Made by a program: the position numbers and the translations under genes
NCBI RefSeq assembly: GCF_000208865.1
Contig: NC_018391.1
Span: 1,798,001 to 1,862,000 of the forward strand
Direction of reading: 5' to 3'
DNA length: 64,000 nucleotides
From: Neospora caninum Liverpool
Lineage: Eukaryota > Apicomplexa > Conoidasida > Eucoccidiorida > Sarcocystidae
Notes under the pieces: model-generated
Databases searched by the model: none
The model's input: only the letters and a program-made list of their open reading frames with translations
What the model was told of the DNA's origin: nothing
Part shown: positions 49,177 through 60,388 of the stretch, one piece after another
How positions within the stretch are numbered: the stretch's first letter is position 1
Layout: each line of letters starts with the position of its first letter

Positions 49177-52100
49177 ATGGCGCGTGCAGGCTCGTTTCCA
49201 GCTGAGGCGCCGGGGAGGGACATGAACGCTCCAATGCGCTTGGCGAAGCATGACACCAGCACGTACTGGGGGCGGGTCTTTGATTTCCAGCAGAGAATCA
49301 ACCCGCGATTCATGTTTGTGAGAGAAACAGAAGCGCGAGAGAGCGCAAAAATCGTCAATCTGGCTCAGCACGGAAAATGGAAAGAACTCCGAGAGCGAGG
49401 CATCGACGAGAAGAAGCTTCAGGAAGTCTATCTAGTTGCGCAAAGCACCATCAATGCCAGTGACGGCTCAGTCATTCATCCGCTCTTCCGTCTTGCTGCC
49501 TTCTGCCCCGTCAACATTCCCATTGGAGGAGGTAAATACATACACTTTTCCCCAGATTCTCCGGCAAAACCCGGGTAGGCGAACCTCTGCTCGTGTCGCA
49601 TATCTGTGGACCTTCTTCTGTTGCTCGCATGCGGTCTATAACTCGACCATCCTCCAGAGAATAGGCTGTACTGGCAAAGTGTGGTCTGTCTATCTGGATT
49701 CCGAGGCGTCTTGCCGTTGTGTACTATGTGAACGTTTTGAGCAATCCCCGTCAACCTATTGTCTCACAACCGTCTATGTGTGGCCCCGCTACTCTTGAGA
49801 GAGACCGATGGTGGTGTAGTGTGTCCGAAGACAATCTCTGGCCGGTCCTACGCACGTGCCTGCAACTTGTTCTCACAAGTGAATGAGGACACATGCAGCC
49901 GGAATGGAGAGAGGCGCGAGACAAAAGCAGATGAAAGCAATTGAGCACTCGTCTTCACGAACCCAAGATTTGGTCCATTTTCCACACAATGGGATGGTGG
50001 CCCGCCCCTCCGCGACAACGGCTCGAACACCGATAACGACACGAAGAACGCTATCGGCTGCGTCCACAGATCTCACATCGTGAAAGGGTTATCCTGCAGA
50101 TCTATCTGCAGATCTATCTATCTACCCATCGACTCGTGTACATACGTGTAAGGATTAGAGGGAGTTAGGTGATTTGACTTGCTTCGCACGACGCTTCCTG
50201 ATGTTCTGAGGACCGTTATATCTGAACGGATTGCTTTGTTTGTTCAGGCATGCTTTTGGGACGGCCGACGTTCGCGAACAGTGTTTTCTGGCAGTGGGTT
50301 AACCAAACGTACAACGCTTGCTTCAACTGGGCAAATGGAAACCGATCTTCATCTGCGGATGCTGCTCAAGACAGAAAAGACATTATAAAAGGCTACATGT
50401 AGGTGTCTCGCGTGTTCCTCTCAGGGTCTCCACATTTTCCACACACATCAGCCTTTCCAGTGTCTGTCGTGCGCCGAGTCAAGATCTCTCTGCCAGCGCT
50501 GCTCAAGTCCATGAAACCCGCGACAAGGCACGACGGTCTCCTGTAGTGTTCCGTAAAAGTATTCCAACATGCCGGCGTGGGTGGTCTCCACGTCCGTCGT
50601 CTAGTAGATATCGACTGTGTTGATTGTGGTCGCAAGATGTAAGGAAATGTACGGGTATCTGTGTGCCTGCATGTTTATCTGTATGAGTGCATGCGCAACA
50701 CGATCCGGTTGTTTGGGAGCTGCCGTAAATACACCAGTCGTCCAACTCGTGGAAAATACTCTCCAGCTTTTAAATCAACCTGTCTCAGAGATTATCCCTC
50801 CCGGTACGATGGTACAGCGTGCATTGAGTGTATGCATTCGTCACGTCATTTGTCCCTGGGCGTATCTGTGTGTCTGACGCTGCGCCTACTGCCTCTCTGT
50901 TCGACGCCCAAGCAGTCAACTCCTGCGCGTTTCTTCGTGTGGTTTCCCGTCGTCTTCGTTCTCCATTTTTCTTCCCGCACTGCGTGGTGTACGTCCCGCG
51001 CCTTCTTTCCGACAGTTTGCGCCTCTCGTCTGCTCGTCTCCAGAGCTGCCGTCTGCCTCTCCGTCGGCCTCGCCGTCAGCATGAATGGCATGCTGGCGAG
51101 GTCCAAGAGCCAGGGCGTCGCGCGCAAGCTGTTGCAGGCTGTTGTGCCATACACGGCAGTCGCCGCCGCGAATTTCGGGAACACGGCTTTAGTGAGAGGA
51201 CAAGAAATCCAAAAGGTTAGAGAACGAGGGACGGGCTGTGCCGAATGGCTCCCCACTGTTTGATACCTACTACAGCTACACCGGCATGCGTATGTGCTTA
51301 GTTGTATGTATTCAGATACTGATGCATGCATATATATGTATTTGTTTGTGACGTTGAGGAGTAGAGGAAACCGACGCACACAGTCGTCCATTTTTTTGGT
51401 GAGACCAGACGTGTTGAAGGTGGTGAAATCAAGACAAGGATGCTGGTTACAGTTGTATCTGCGCAGCATCGCGATTTCTGTCCCCTTTTTTGCTCTCGCC
51501 TGTCTTTGTACGGCGTGGAGTCCGATAGCGGTTGCCCTCGCTCATGTTTGCTGTGAGGCAGGGAATCCCCGTCTACGATGCTGATAAGACGCAAGTGGGC
51601 ATCTCGAAGAAAGCCGCGACTCAGGCAGTCGTGCAAACAGGCGTTTCGCGCGTGGGTAAGCGCCTGGAGCTCGACGACTCGGGAAGTCCCTCCCTTGTTT
51701 CTGTGGGGTCGCCTCTTTCTCGAGAACAGGACGGCCGGAGAGGTCTCGCCGACTGGTTCTCTTTTTTCCACACTTCATCGACTCTCCCTGCAGCGTATCC
51801 ACGGCGCGACGTGTCCCCCCCTCCCCCCCACTCCTCGTTCGAGAAGCGTTTTTCTTCGGAGGGGTTCGCCCTCTGTTGTTCCCCAGAACGCGCGTCTTCG
51901 ATTCTCGCGCTCAAAACGAACGATGTGGTCTGCTGCTGCCATCATTTCTGCAACTTGCCAGTGGGAGATGGGAAACAGACGTCTGGTTCATGTGCGCCTT
52001 TGCGTCTTCAGTCCTGCCGGTCCCTGCGCTCCTTCTCCCGTACCCCGTGATGAGTGTCTTCAACGCGCTCCTTCCCATCACGCGCACGAACGCGTTCGTT

Positions 52101-52510
52101 AGGGTGAGACACTGCGAAAGAGCACCGGAGCATACGGCGAAGACAGAAAGGGACACAGGCGGAAGGCGTGAGCCTGCAGGAAGGTGGGGGAGGCGACCTG
52201 TCCAAAGAGAGAGAGGAAGAAAACCGCTGGAAGATGAAAAACCGCATCGAGAAGCCGAGCGCTTCGCTGGAAAAACAGCCACTCGCTTGTGTTTCAACCG
52301 CAACAACGTGGAACTCTGTGATTCGTTCAGGTTGGCATGGAACTCTCAGTCATTTTCGGCTGCCTCTTCGTGGGCCTCCCTCTCGCCGTCGGCATGTTCC
52401 CCGAGTACAGCGAAATGGACGTGAAAGATTTGGAGCTCGAGTTGCAGCAAGACCTGAAGAAGCGCTCTGGCGGGACCGTTCAAAAAGTCTACTTCCACAG
52501 GGGCGTGTAG
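49177..52510 (+). CDS. SFXN: Sideroflexin (mitochondrial serine/amino-acid transporter family)
   Basis: Inner mitochondrial membrane carrier; SFXN1-type members import serine for one-carbon metabolism. Six exons: 49177-49531, 50248-50398, 51044-51215, 51562-51655, 52012-52103, 52331-52510; in phase, 347 aa against about 320 for animal members. Hallmarks: HDTSTYWGRVFDF near the N-terminus, FWQWVNQTYNACFNWANGN in exon 2, PYTAVAAANFGN in exon 3, GISKKAATQAVVQTGVSR in exon 4, LPVPALLLPYP in exon 5 and the last membrane helix LFVGLPLAVGMFPEYSEM in exon 6. The usual HPDTGE motif is degenerate: residues 93-98 read NASDGS, followed by VIHPLFR. It diverges from COA5 and converges with Tic22. No cleavable presequence is evident, as normal for the family. 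Confidence 0.95.
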
Positions 52511-53594
52511 GCGAGAGCGGGTGCGAGCGGGAAGCCGAAGGGAAGGCGTGGAACGAGGAGACGAAGTCAACAGCCTCCAGATTCCTGTCGCTTATGAAAG
52601 AACGGAGCACCCAGGCGACCTTGCCTCTCTGGACCCCTGGAAAGAAGGTTTCGCTGTGCAGGCGAGCTAGATGCTTGAAATACTGTACGGGAAAAAGTCT
52701 CAGATGGGATCTCAGGTTCAAGCTCCACTCGAAACGGAGCGAAGCAAGAGGGAGGGTGCCGGCGGCAAAACGGAGGAGAAATAAGATAAACTCAGCCAAC
52801 ACAGAAGAAAAAGCAGAAAAACACGGTAACCGAAATGCGAGAGAAAAGGCCCCCTTGTGTTTCCCTGTACCTGTCCCGTTATCTGATGGTTTCCTGTGCT
52901 GTTGCTTCCGTCCTCGAGTCCTTGCACTTTCGTAGTCTCCTTTGTTCTTCCACTCCTTGATTCTCTTCACTGTGTCCCCTCTTCTTTCTGTCCCCGTCGC
53001 GTCGCGTGGCGTCGAATCTGCACTCGTCTCCGGCCGATCTGTCCTTTCGTCTCTCCCCCCTCTTCTCTGGGACTCTCTTCTCGCCATGGACCTGCTGCCT
53101 CCCTTTTTGTCGTCTTGCTTGTTCCCGTTTCTCGTCCTCCGGTGTGCGCTTCCCGTCCCCCTCTCTGTCAGTCTCCTGCCTCTTCCTATCTCTCCTCCCC
53201 TTTTCTGCCACCGTTGTTTTTCATCCACTTGCATGCGCTTCTGAATTCACTGCAAACTTCGATGCACCGCCTTGCCTCCCGCCGCCTCGGGCGCCTCTGT
53301 TCTGTCCAGTTCTTCGCCTTTTCTCGCCTACCGCCCTCTTTCCATTCCTGTCGGTCTTCGCGGCACCACTCAGGTGTCCTCTGGGGGCTCGTGCTTGCGG
53401 AGGCTGCGACGCCTGTCACCCTCTCAGTCTTGCCCAGCGTCATCGGGGCTGAAAAGCAGGCGCGCAGGCGCGACGCCGCGCGACTTCTCTTTCTCAAGGA
53501 ACGCCAGAGACGCCGAACTGGGAACGAAGCCCCAGCGGCCGGCTGCAACCTTGTCGCCGTTGGGCTGAACGAGCAAAAGCAAACACAACACATT
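52511..53594. terminator. Convergent 3' region between sideroflexin and Tic22
   Basis: Contains the 3' ends of both flanking genes. The plus strand is pyrimidine-rich from about 52920 to 53350, which explains the long motif-free open frames on both strands. No gene could be supported. Confidence 0.5.
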
Positions 53595-56500
53595 TCAAGA
53601 AATGACAAGGCAAACACGATGGAGCACCACATACACTCGAGTGTCGTGGCGAAGCGAACTGACGCGGTAAGTCAGCAAGCTGATGTCCGAGAGGAGAGCC
53701 TTCCCTCGTTGACGCCACATGACAGAGCTTCCATCAAGCAGAAATCGCTGCGGGCCAGCAGTTTCCAGAAAGGCCAACAGGGACACGGGATGTGTGTCCG
53801 GGAAGAGGAACGTGGAGCGTGGGGCACGTGCATATTGAGAGAAGTTGAAGAGCCAGCGCTTTCCGAAGAACAGCCGGGGAGATTTGTAGGAAACCAGGAG
53901 GCATGCACACACATCCGCAACAGAACACGACGCACTTGGGCCAGCACCCTCATCACGCAGGAAAAGAGCCACGTGAACAATGAGTAGTCGCCAGGCGAGA
54001 ACGGAAATAGACGCCGATGGGAGACGACACACAGACGCAGACCTCACGGGCCATGGTTTTTTCGCTTTCGACGCATGAAGATCCGTGGAAGCCCATGAGT
54101 TCTCTCGTCGCTCTCGTTGAGCACACACACACGCAGATGGGTCTTTTGAAACACACGTTTTCCGAATTTTTGTTTCGAGGTTACCTGTACTGCCTGGACG
54201 AGAAGCAACTTCAAAAGGTTCATGACCTTGACAGGAGGCTTTTGACGCAGTCGCTGTCTCCTTTTCTCTCTTTCCCTCTCCTCTTTGTGTTTGACGTCGT
54301 CTTCCCCGGGTCCCACGCGCGGCCTCTGCTGTCTTTCCCTCTCTCTTTCCTCCAATTCTTCCTTCTCTCGCTGGTCGTCCCACGCCTTCTGAAGATCTTC
54401 GAGAGAGAAGAAGAGAGGCAGAACTGAATCGCCGTCTCTCTCCACAACGAGGTCATCTACGTAGAAGAGAGGGATCTCCGCCTCCTCCCTGAATCCGCTG
54501 AGACGCGAATGGCGCCGGGCGTTCTGGACCTGAGCAGACAGCGAGAGAAAGCCAGAGGAAGAAAGACGAAACAGACGCGTAGAAACAGACCGTTGTATGA
54601 CTTGGCAGTGTTTTGCAAACACCCCTCGAATACAAAGCACAAATGAAGGAAAAAGAGTCGGGCAGGGACGTCCAAGAAACTCTGCCGCGCTCCGGGTACA
54701 ATTTACACGCAGCACATACGGATCTTATATATCTGTATGCATATACAAATATATGTACCCATATATGCAGGCACAAAACCGCATTCCGTTGGATACTCCT
54801 TACACACGTATATGTAGATACAAAGCCGCATTCCGTGGCAACTCTTGTATCTATGTATATGCACGAATACACATGTGCGTGCGTATATATGTACTGCGCC
54901 TAAGATCGCGCAGACGCCTGTGTTCCGGGTTCTTCTGAGGCAGCCCTGCTGGAAGAATGCTCGCTTGCCAGCTTCTCTTTGTACCTGTTTCGCCGAGGGC
55001 GCGATTTGCCAGAGCAGCTGGGGCTGGGCGCCTTGTTTGCCTGCTTCTTCTCTTTCTCTCGCCTTCTCTTCCTCTTCTTCTCCACTGTCGAAGAAAAGGC
55101 GCTGTAGGGAGAACCGGCTCTCCTCCCTCGCGTCCTCGCTTTGAGAGGTTCCGCGAGAATCAAGCAGAACACGGCGCTGCTGCTCCCAAATTGTCGAGAG
55201 AGGAAGGCAGTAGAGCCGCGCGTCGACCTGCGGGCCGCCAGCTGACTCGCAGTGGATCAGAAAGAACAAGGTTGATATAGAGACACATGTCCGTTAGCAG
55301 AGGAGACTACGCGCCTCGCGGGACTTGAACGCAAAAGACACACGCGGCGAGGGTTTTTCGCTCTCGCTCTGGACATCAGAAGTTTCCGTGCACTCCCCGA
55401 CGCCGAGGGATGCACACACAAAGCAGATGCATGCACAGACGTTCCGCCACGCCACTCTTCACGCATGTATATAGTGAGTAAGAATGCTTCGATCTGCAGA
55501 AAGAGACGCAAATGTATGCTGTCGCCTGTAACTGCAGGTCGATTTGTGCACCAGCAAATCTGTCAGAGGACGCTTGTCTCTTCCTGTCTCCCATAGAGTT
55601 GACAACTTCTGGAGATTGTGGCTCGGCGCATCCAGGTGCACACGGGCGATCTCGAGTCGCCAACGCGTCTTTTTGTGAGCGACGTACGGTTGCTCTGAAC
55701 CAGTTCGTGGAGGTAGGCGGTTGCGTCTTCGCCGTCGAGGAAAGCGACAGCAACTTGGTGGGGCAGAGAGAACTCTCTGCCTTCTCGCTTCTGCCTTTGC
55801 AGTTCCGCGAGGAGAGCCGGAGAGGGCGGCGAGAGGAAAGGCGCGCCGAAGCGATTCACTACGACGTACACGGGGACGCAGACCAGCTTCTCTTCCAGAG
55901 AGCGACTGACAGCAGAATTGAGACGGAAAGGCGTTGAAATTGATATTGGGATGCAGAGAAAACGTTCATCTTGAAAATCATGAAAAAGGCGTGAAAAGAA
56001 GACAAGCACGATTTGCGCAGGATTTCCACAGACCTGCAGAGAGTCCCGGTGCGTTCAAGAGCGCCGGAGCGAAGCGGGCGCTCAGAGACTGGAATCCCTT
56101 TGAAACGCACCGAGAGACAGAGCACGGAATCGGCAAAGAAAAAGGCAGAAAGCCACAAGGACGGAAAGAGACACAGCCGGACGCCGAAGAGAGAAACAGG
56201 GTGGCAGACGGAGCACGGGAAGCGGGTAGAGAACGGGAAGGAACGACGCAGAAGAAGAGACAAGAGCAGGAAGACGTCAACGCGGAGGCGGGGAGAGAGG
56301 TACACGCGAACGAGGACAAAGAGACAAGCGTATGATAGCAGTTGATCAGCAAACCGCACCCCGACTGGCGACGAGTCTCATCTCGCCTCTTACTTGGTGT
56401 AGCGTGCCTTCCACGGCGGCCAGAGGGGCACATATTTGAGCCACGACTGTTTCCTTGCCTGTTTTTCTTCGTCCCGAGGCAAAATTGCCGCGAGATGTGG

Positions 56501-57001
56501 AGACAAGGAGACACGTCTCTCCGCACTCTTTCCGGTTTGCGCTTCACTGAATGCCGTCTCGGAGGCAGAGGAACTCTGAACACGGAAGTGTCTTTCGTTC
56601 CTTTGTCTTTCGGCTCCATGCGTCGTCTCTCTACTTGCCTCTGCGGCCGTCGCATCTCGACCTGTCCCCCCCGTGGGGAGATTTGTCGATGAATTCGAGC
56701 ATCGCGAAGGCAAGCGACTGCGGCGATGCGGAGGGACTAAGCCAACGATCTTCGGCCCTGCGGGGTCTTGTGGGAAGCGGCGATGAAGCCCCGGGCGAGA
56801 AACAGGGCCAGGTGTCTCCTGTGGGCGCGACCGCCAAAGGCTCCACCAGGCGGCCACGGGCCGAGCGGCGGGCTGGCCATACAGAAGGCCTTCTGTAGGC
56901 TGGAGCCGAGACGCGCAGAAAGCGAGGAAACACAAGGAAAGAGAAAAGACGTGGGGAGGGACACCCCGGGAAAACAAGCTGCAGGGAAGGATGAAGCCCA
57001 T
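53595..57001 (-). CDS. TIC22: Tic22-like apicoplast protein import factor
   Basis: Tic22 is a soluble chaperone-like component of plastid import; in Toxoplasma a homologue is essential for apicoplast import. Exons: 57001-56394, 55905-55688, 55241-54985, 54529-54185, then tentatively 53858-53595; the first four join in phase, total about 563 aa. The N-terminus has a hydrophobic signal (VFSLSLCFLAFCA) followed by about 170 basic, serine-rich residues, a bipartite secretory plus transit leader. Exon 2 begins the Tic22 fold with VPVYVVVNRFGAPF and FLDGEDATAYLHEL. Exon 3 has ARLYCLPLSTIWEQQ and an acidic insert. Exon 4 has IPLFYVDDLVVERDG, PLFFSLEDLQKAW, a highly charged Glu/Arg/Lys insert and PPVKVMNLLKLLL. 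The last exon (FNFSQYARAP, TFLFPD) is plausible for the C-terminal strand. The chosen Met starts the signal peptide. Confidence 0.82.
54724..54900. repeat. AT-rich microsatellite with a repeated 'accgcattccgttgg'-like block in Tic22 intron 3
   Basis: ATATAT/TATGTA units flank two or three copies of a segment like acaaa(a/g)ccgcattccg (around 54774-54790 and 54820-54837). It lies in the intron between the third and fourth Tic22 exons. Confidence 0.65.
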
Positions 57002-60000
57002 GTCTTCAGTCCGGCTGCGCGTCGGGTTCAGATCAGCCTGTGAATCACGAAGAGGAAGCCCCCAGTCCCCAGAGCCGAAACACTGGAAGCAGCGAGAAAG
57101 GAAGAAAAGAAGAAGAGTGAGACAACGAACGGAAGACGAACGGAAGTAAAAACCGAAGATGAGAAGGACAAGGGCGGGGAACGGAGGAGGCGGTGAGGGG
57201 GGGACGAAAAAGAGGTAAGGGCGGACAACCTCGCAAGACAGCGAACATGCAGGAAACTCTGTCCGGCGTGAGAGAAGCGCAGAAGCCTCTGTTCGGCCAC
57301 GGTTCCTTCTTTGGCGTCTTTTGTCATATCTTTGTGGGTGTAGTCACAACATGAGTTTGCAGAATGAAGGGATTTCCTCAAGAAGAGCGATCAAACACGT
57401 CTGCGTGGTTGCGGGCTGCAGCTGAGCGTTGACGTCGCGAGGATCCCTACAAGGACCGACTTTGACGGTGGAGAGATCTCGATTTTCATCGGCGATGCTC
57501 GCTGGCATTCCCGTATCCAAGTCGTATGGGCCACGGATGTGAACCGAGTTCCATGGTTACACAGCCTTTGCTTTGGGATTTTTGCAGAGCACTAGTGAAT
57601 CCATGTGTAGATGGGGGGTAAGGACGTGGGTGTCTTTAACCGAGAGGATGCCGCTCCCGCACATGTACAGGGTAGGCAGGAGAGACAAAGGAGACAACCG
57701 GCGACAGGGCGGGGCTGCGCGAAAGGCTGGGGCAATTGTTTGGAAAGAGTGCCGCGAGGAGTTCCCGTTGGGAGTCTCCCATTTTCCGAGGAACTCTCGA
57801 GCCGACACCCCTTCTGAGTTGTTTTTTCTGGCGGAGGAAGAGAATGGAAACAACAGAAGCCTGCCGCAACAGCGGACGGGAGACGCGGAAAGACAGGGAG
57901 GCAACGGCCGAGCAAAGAAGACAGTCTCGCAGTCATAAAAGCCGATCATGCATCGAACGAGACAGAAAGCCAGAGAGATATGGCGCTTTTCTGACGCGGG
58001 GAAAGTTAAGTATTTTCCGCGGCACGCCTTGTTTTGTCGTGGAAAGGGGAACGCGCGAAAAAAAGGATGAACCGATGAGCAAGAGGCCCGAGGGAGGGGG
58101 ACCAGATGTGTGTGTGTCGCCGACGTTGAGTCTTTTCTCTAGGTTTGCTGTATGGGTTCCTACCGCTACAGTGAGGGGCTACGCAGGCTGAGAAACGTTT
58201 CCATGTTTTTTTATTTGAACAGAGAGAGTCAAGCGGGCGCAAACAAGAGACTGCTGGTCTTCAGAGGTGAACAAACCGAAACCCAGCAGAAAACTGGAGT
58301 TGCCCCGGTAGCAGAGCCTGCCACTGTTGCCAAGCATTGGCGAGACGCCCGCCACAGGCCGTCCTCCCGTTTATGTGCTTTCTGTTTCGCTTTTAAAGCG
58401 ATAAGCAGTCGAGGTACCGAGAGCGAAAAGTGTGAAGCCTAGCGAGAAGCAGGCGCAGAGCAGAGACAGGAACTGCAACTCTCGTGTGTGTACCCGCCGT
58501 AGCACGCGCTGTTTTCTGCCGTTGTTCACCTGTCTGTCTACACCGCCAACCGTCTCCGAGACAGCGCTCGTGTCTATGGGGTGCTCCATCAAAAAACGTA
58601 AAGCTCTTGCAGAGATAGAGCACGGCTGCAGCGGAGGAATATGAAGGACCATTACGCTCACGAGGCACCCCATTCACTCCAGTTGCCGCAAAAATTCCCA
58701 CCAGCAAAGCGCATGTGAACAACAATGTGCTGCCACGAGCGCCTTCTAATCGAGAGGAAGATGAGCCTGCCAGCCTCACTGAAGATATTCTGTACCATGA
58801 AAGGTGTTACAGCGGCTACTCGATACGCCTCCATACGCCCGGCAAACACACGCTCAGCATATAGGCGCCTGAAAGCAGACCGGGCATGCTCCCGCCCAGC
58901 CGCAGAAAGAAAAGCCACGAGGCGACCGGGGAAGTAGTTTTCGTTGTACTGTTACCCTGGACCCTTCGCGGTAAATAAGCTTCGAACCGTGGCGAAAGGG
59001 CCGAATATACCGTCGGCACCGCCGCTTTTTTATGCCTGCTCAAACGAGCATGGTGAATCCAGTCACCTTGGCACCGGGCGGAACGGCCCAACTGATGAAA
59101 CGAGACAACGCGGTTCGAGCAGATTATCGACCTGTGCAGGTTTCGCACAAACTACTCCTCCATGCGGCGCTTGGGACCAGCAGGCACCATGTTTAAATGG
59201 CGACTTCTTACACTAGAAATATCTTTCTGAAGCAGCTGCAGCGCGAGTGTATCGTCTCGCTGCACTGAGTTGAAGGGCGAAGGACTGTATATGGCCAATG
59301 CTTGTCTAAACCGTGGAGACGGCCTCTGTGACACGCAAACAAGGCCAGAAACCGCGTCGCGAAAAAATCAAGACAGTGCCTTTGCGCGGTCGAGCCACAC
59401 AAAGAAAGACAACATGGCCAGATGGAACAACCACAGGGATGCCCTGGACTGAAGAGTTTGCTCGTCCTCCGCGGTCGCACCAGGCGTAGTAGTGAAAACT
59501 GCTCGTACACCGTCGGGCGCTCGCTGGAATGATAGCGGATGTTTCGGATGTTTCTCATTCACACCTGCGTGGAACATTTTACGGCTGTTGCATCGCCCAC
59601 GCAGCGACACAGCGCTCCTCAAGAGCTTAAAACTGGAAGACTTTTCTTGCGTCGCTAGTATTCCATCTGAAGTCGTCGCAGAAGCACTAAAACGTGGCGA
59701 GTGCAGGGAGGGGTCACGTGTCCGGTGCATTTTTACCCAGGAGCCGGTCTCAGTAACGTGAACGTTGACTACGATGTTGGGCTGCTTTCAGAGGCCTGAG
59801 ACATCCAGTGATCTGCTAGGTCATCAATCCTACCAAATTCCCCAGAAGAAAGGAGTACCAGGCTCGCTCCGCCTTGCCGAAAACACCGCGCGGGTAACCG
59901 ATTCAAAACTGACCTCGGAACCCGGCGACGTGGGGTGGTGGTAACGAATGGCGCTTTGGAGAGTGCCTGTGGCAACTTCCAAAGGCGGTTGCTGGTTGAC

Positions 60001-60388
60001 GAACGTGTGAAGCACCAAAGATTGGACTGTCCTTCACTGGTCGTGACGGACCTTCCGCAGTCCAACTTCAATCACTGCAAGACAAGTCTGTGTCGCGTTT
60101 AGCATGACAGACACCCGCTCACTGCATTCCCGTCACCGACAGGGGAGCGCTTGGAGGGGCTGTCAAGGAACGCCGTTCTGTGTTCACTGTGTGTTTGCGA
60201 CTTCTTGCGTCATTCTGTGTTTAACGTCTCTGTGTTCCGTATGCTGTGGGACTGACGCTTGGATCCTTTGTCCTCGATTCTCGTGATGGGGGTCGTTTTT
60301 CCGGGGCGTGATGGCATGAGAGTTGACCGTTGCCGCCGCGTGGCTTCCGTTGCCGCCGCGTGGCTTCCGTTGCCGTTAGGTCTTGAAT
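57002..60388. promoter_or_regulatory. Divergent intergenic region between Tic22 and the tandem-domain secreted protein
   Basis: About 3.4 kb holding both promoters. Open frames of 90-130 codons occur on both strands (57949-57557, 59730-59368 minus; 57573-57938 plus) but none shows recognisable motifs. A 20-base direct repeat lies just before the downstream start codon and is listed separately. Confidence 0.45.
60327..60375 (+). repeat. 20-bp direct tandem repeat upstream of the secreted-protein start
   Basis: Two perfect copies of ccgttgccgccgcgtggctt (60327-60346 and 60347-60366) plus nine bases of a third. It ends 13 bases before the ATG at 60389, in the presumed 5' untranslated region. 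Confidence 0.95.

Noticed and set aside
52896..53987. 363-codon plus-strand open frame
   Set aside because: Starts in pyrimidine-rich 3' sequence and continues antisense to the last Tic22 exon; no motifs.
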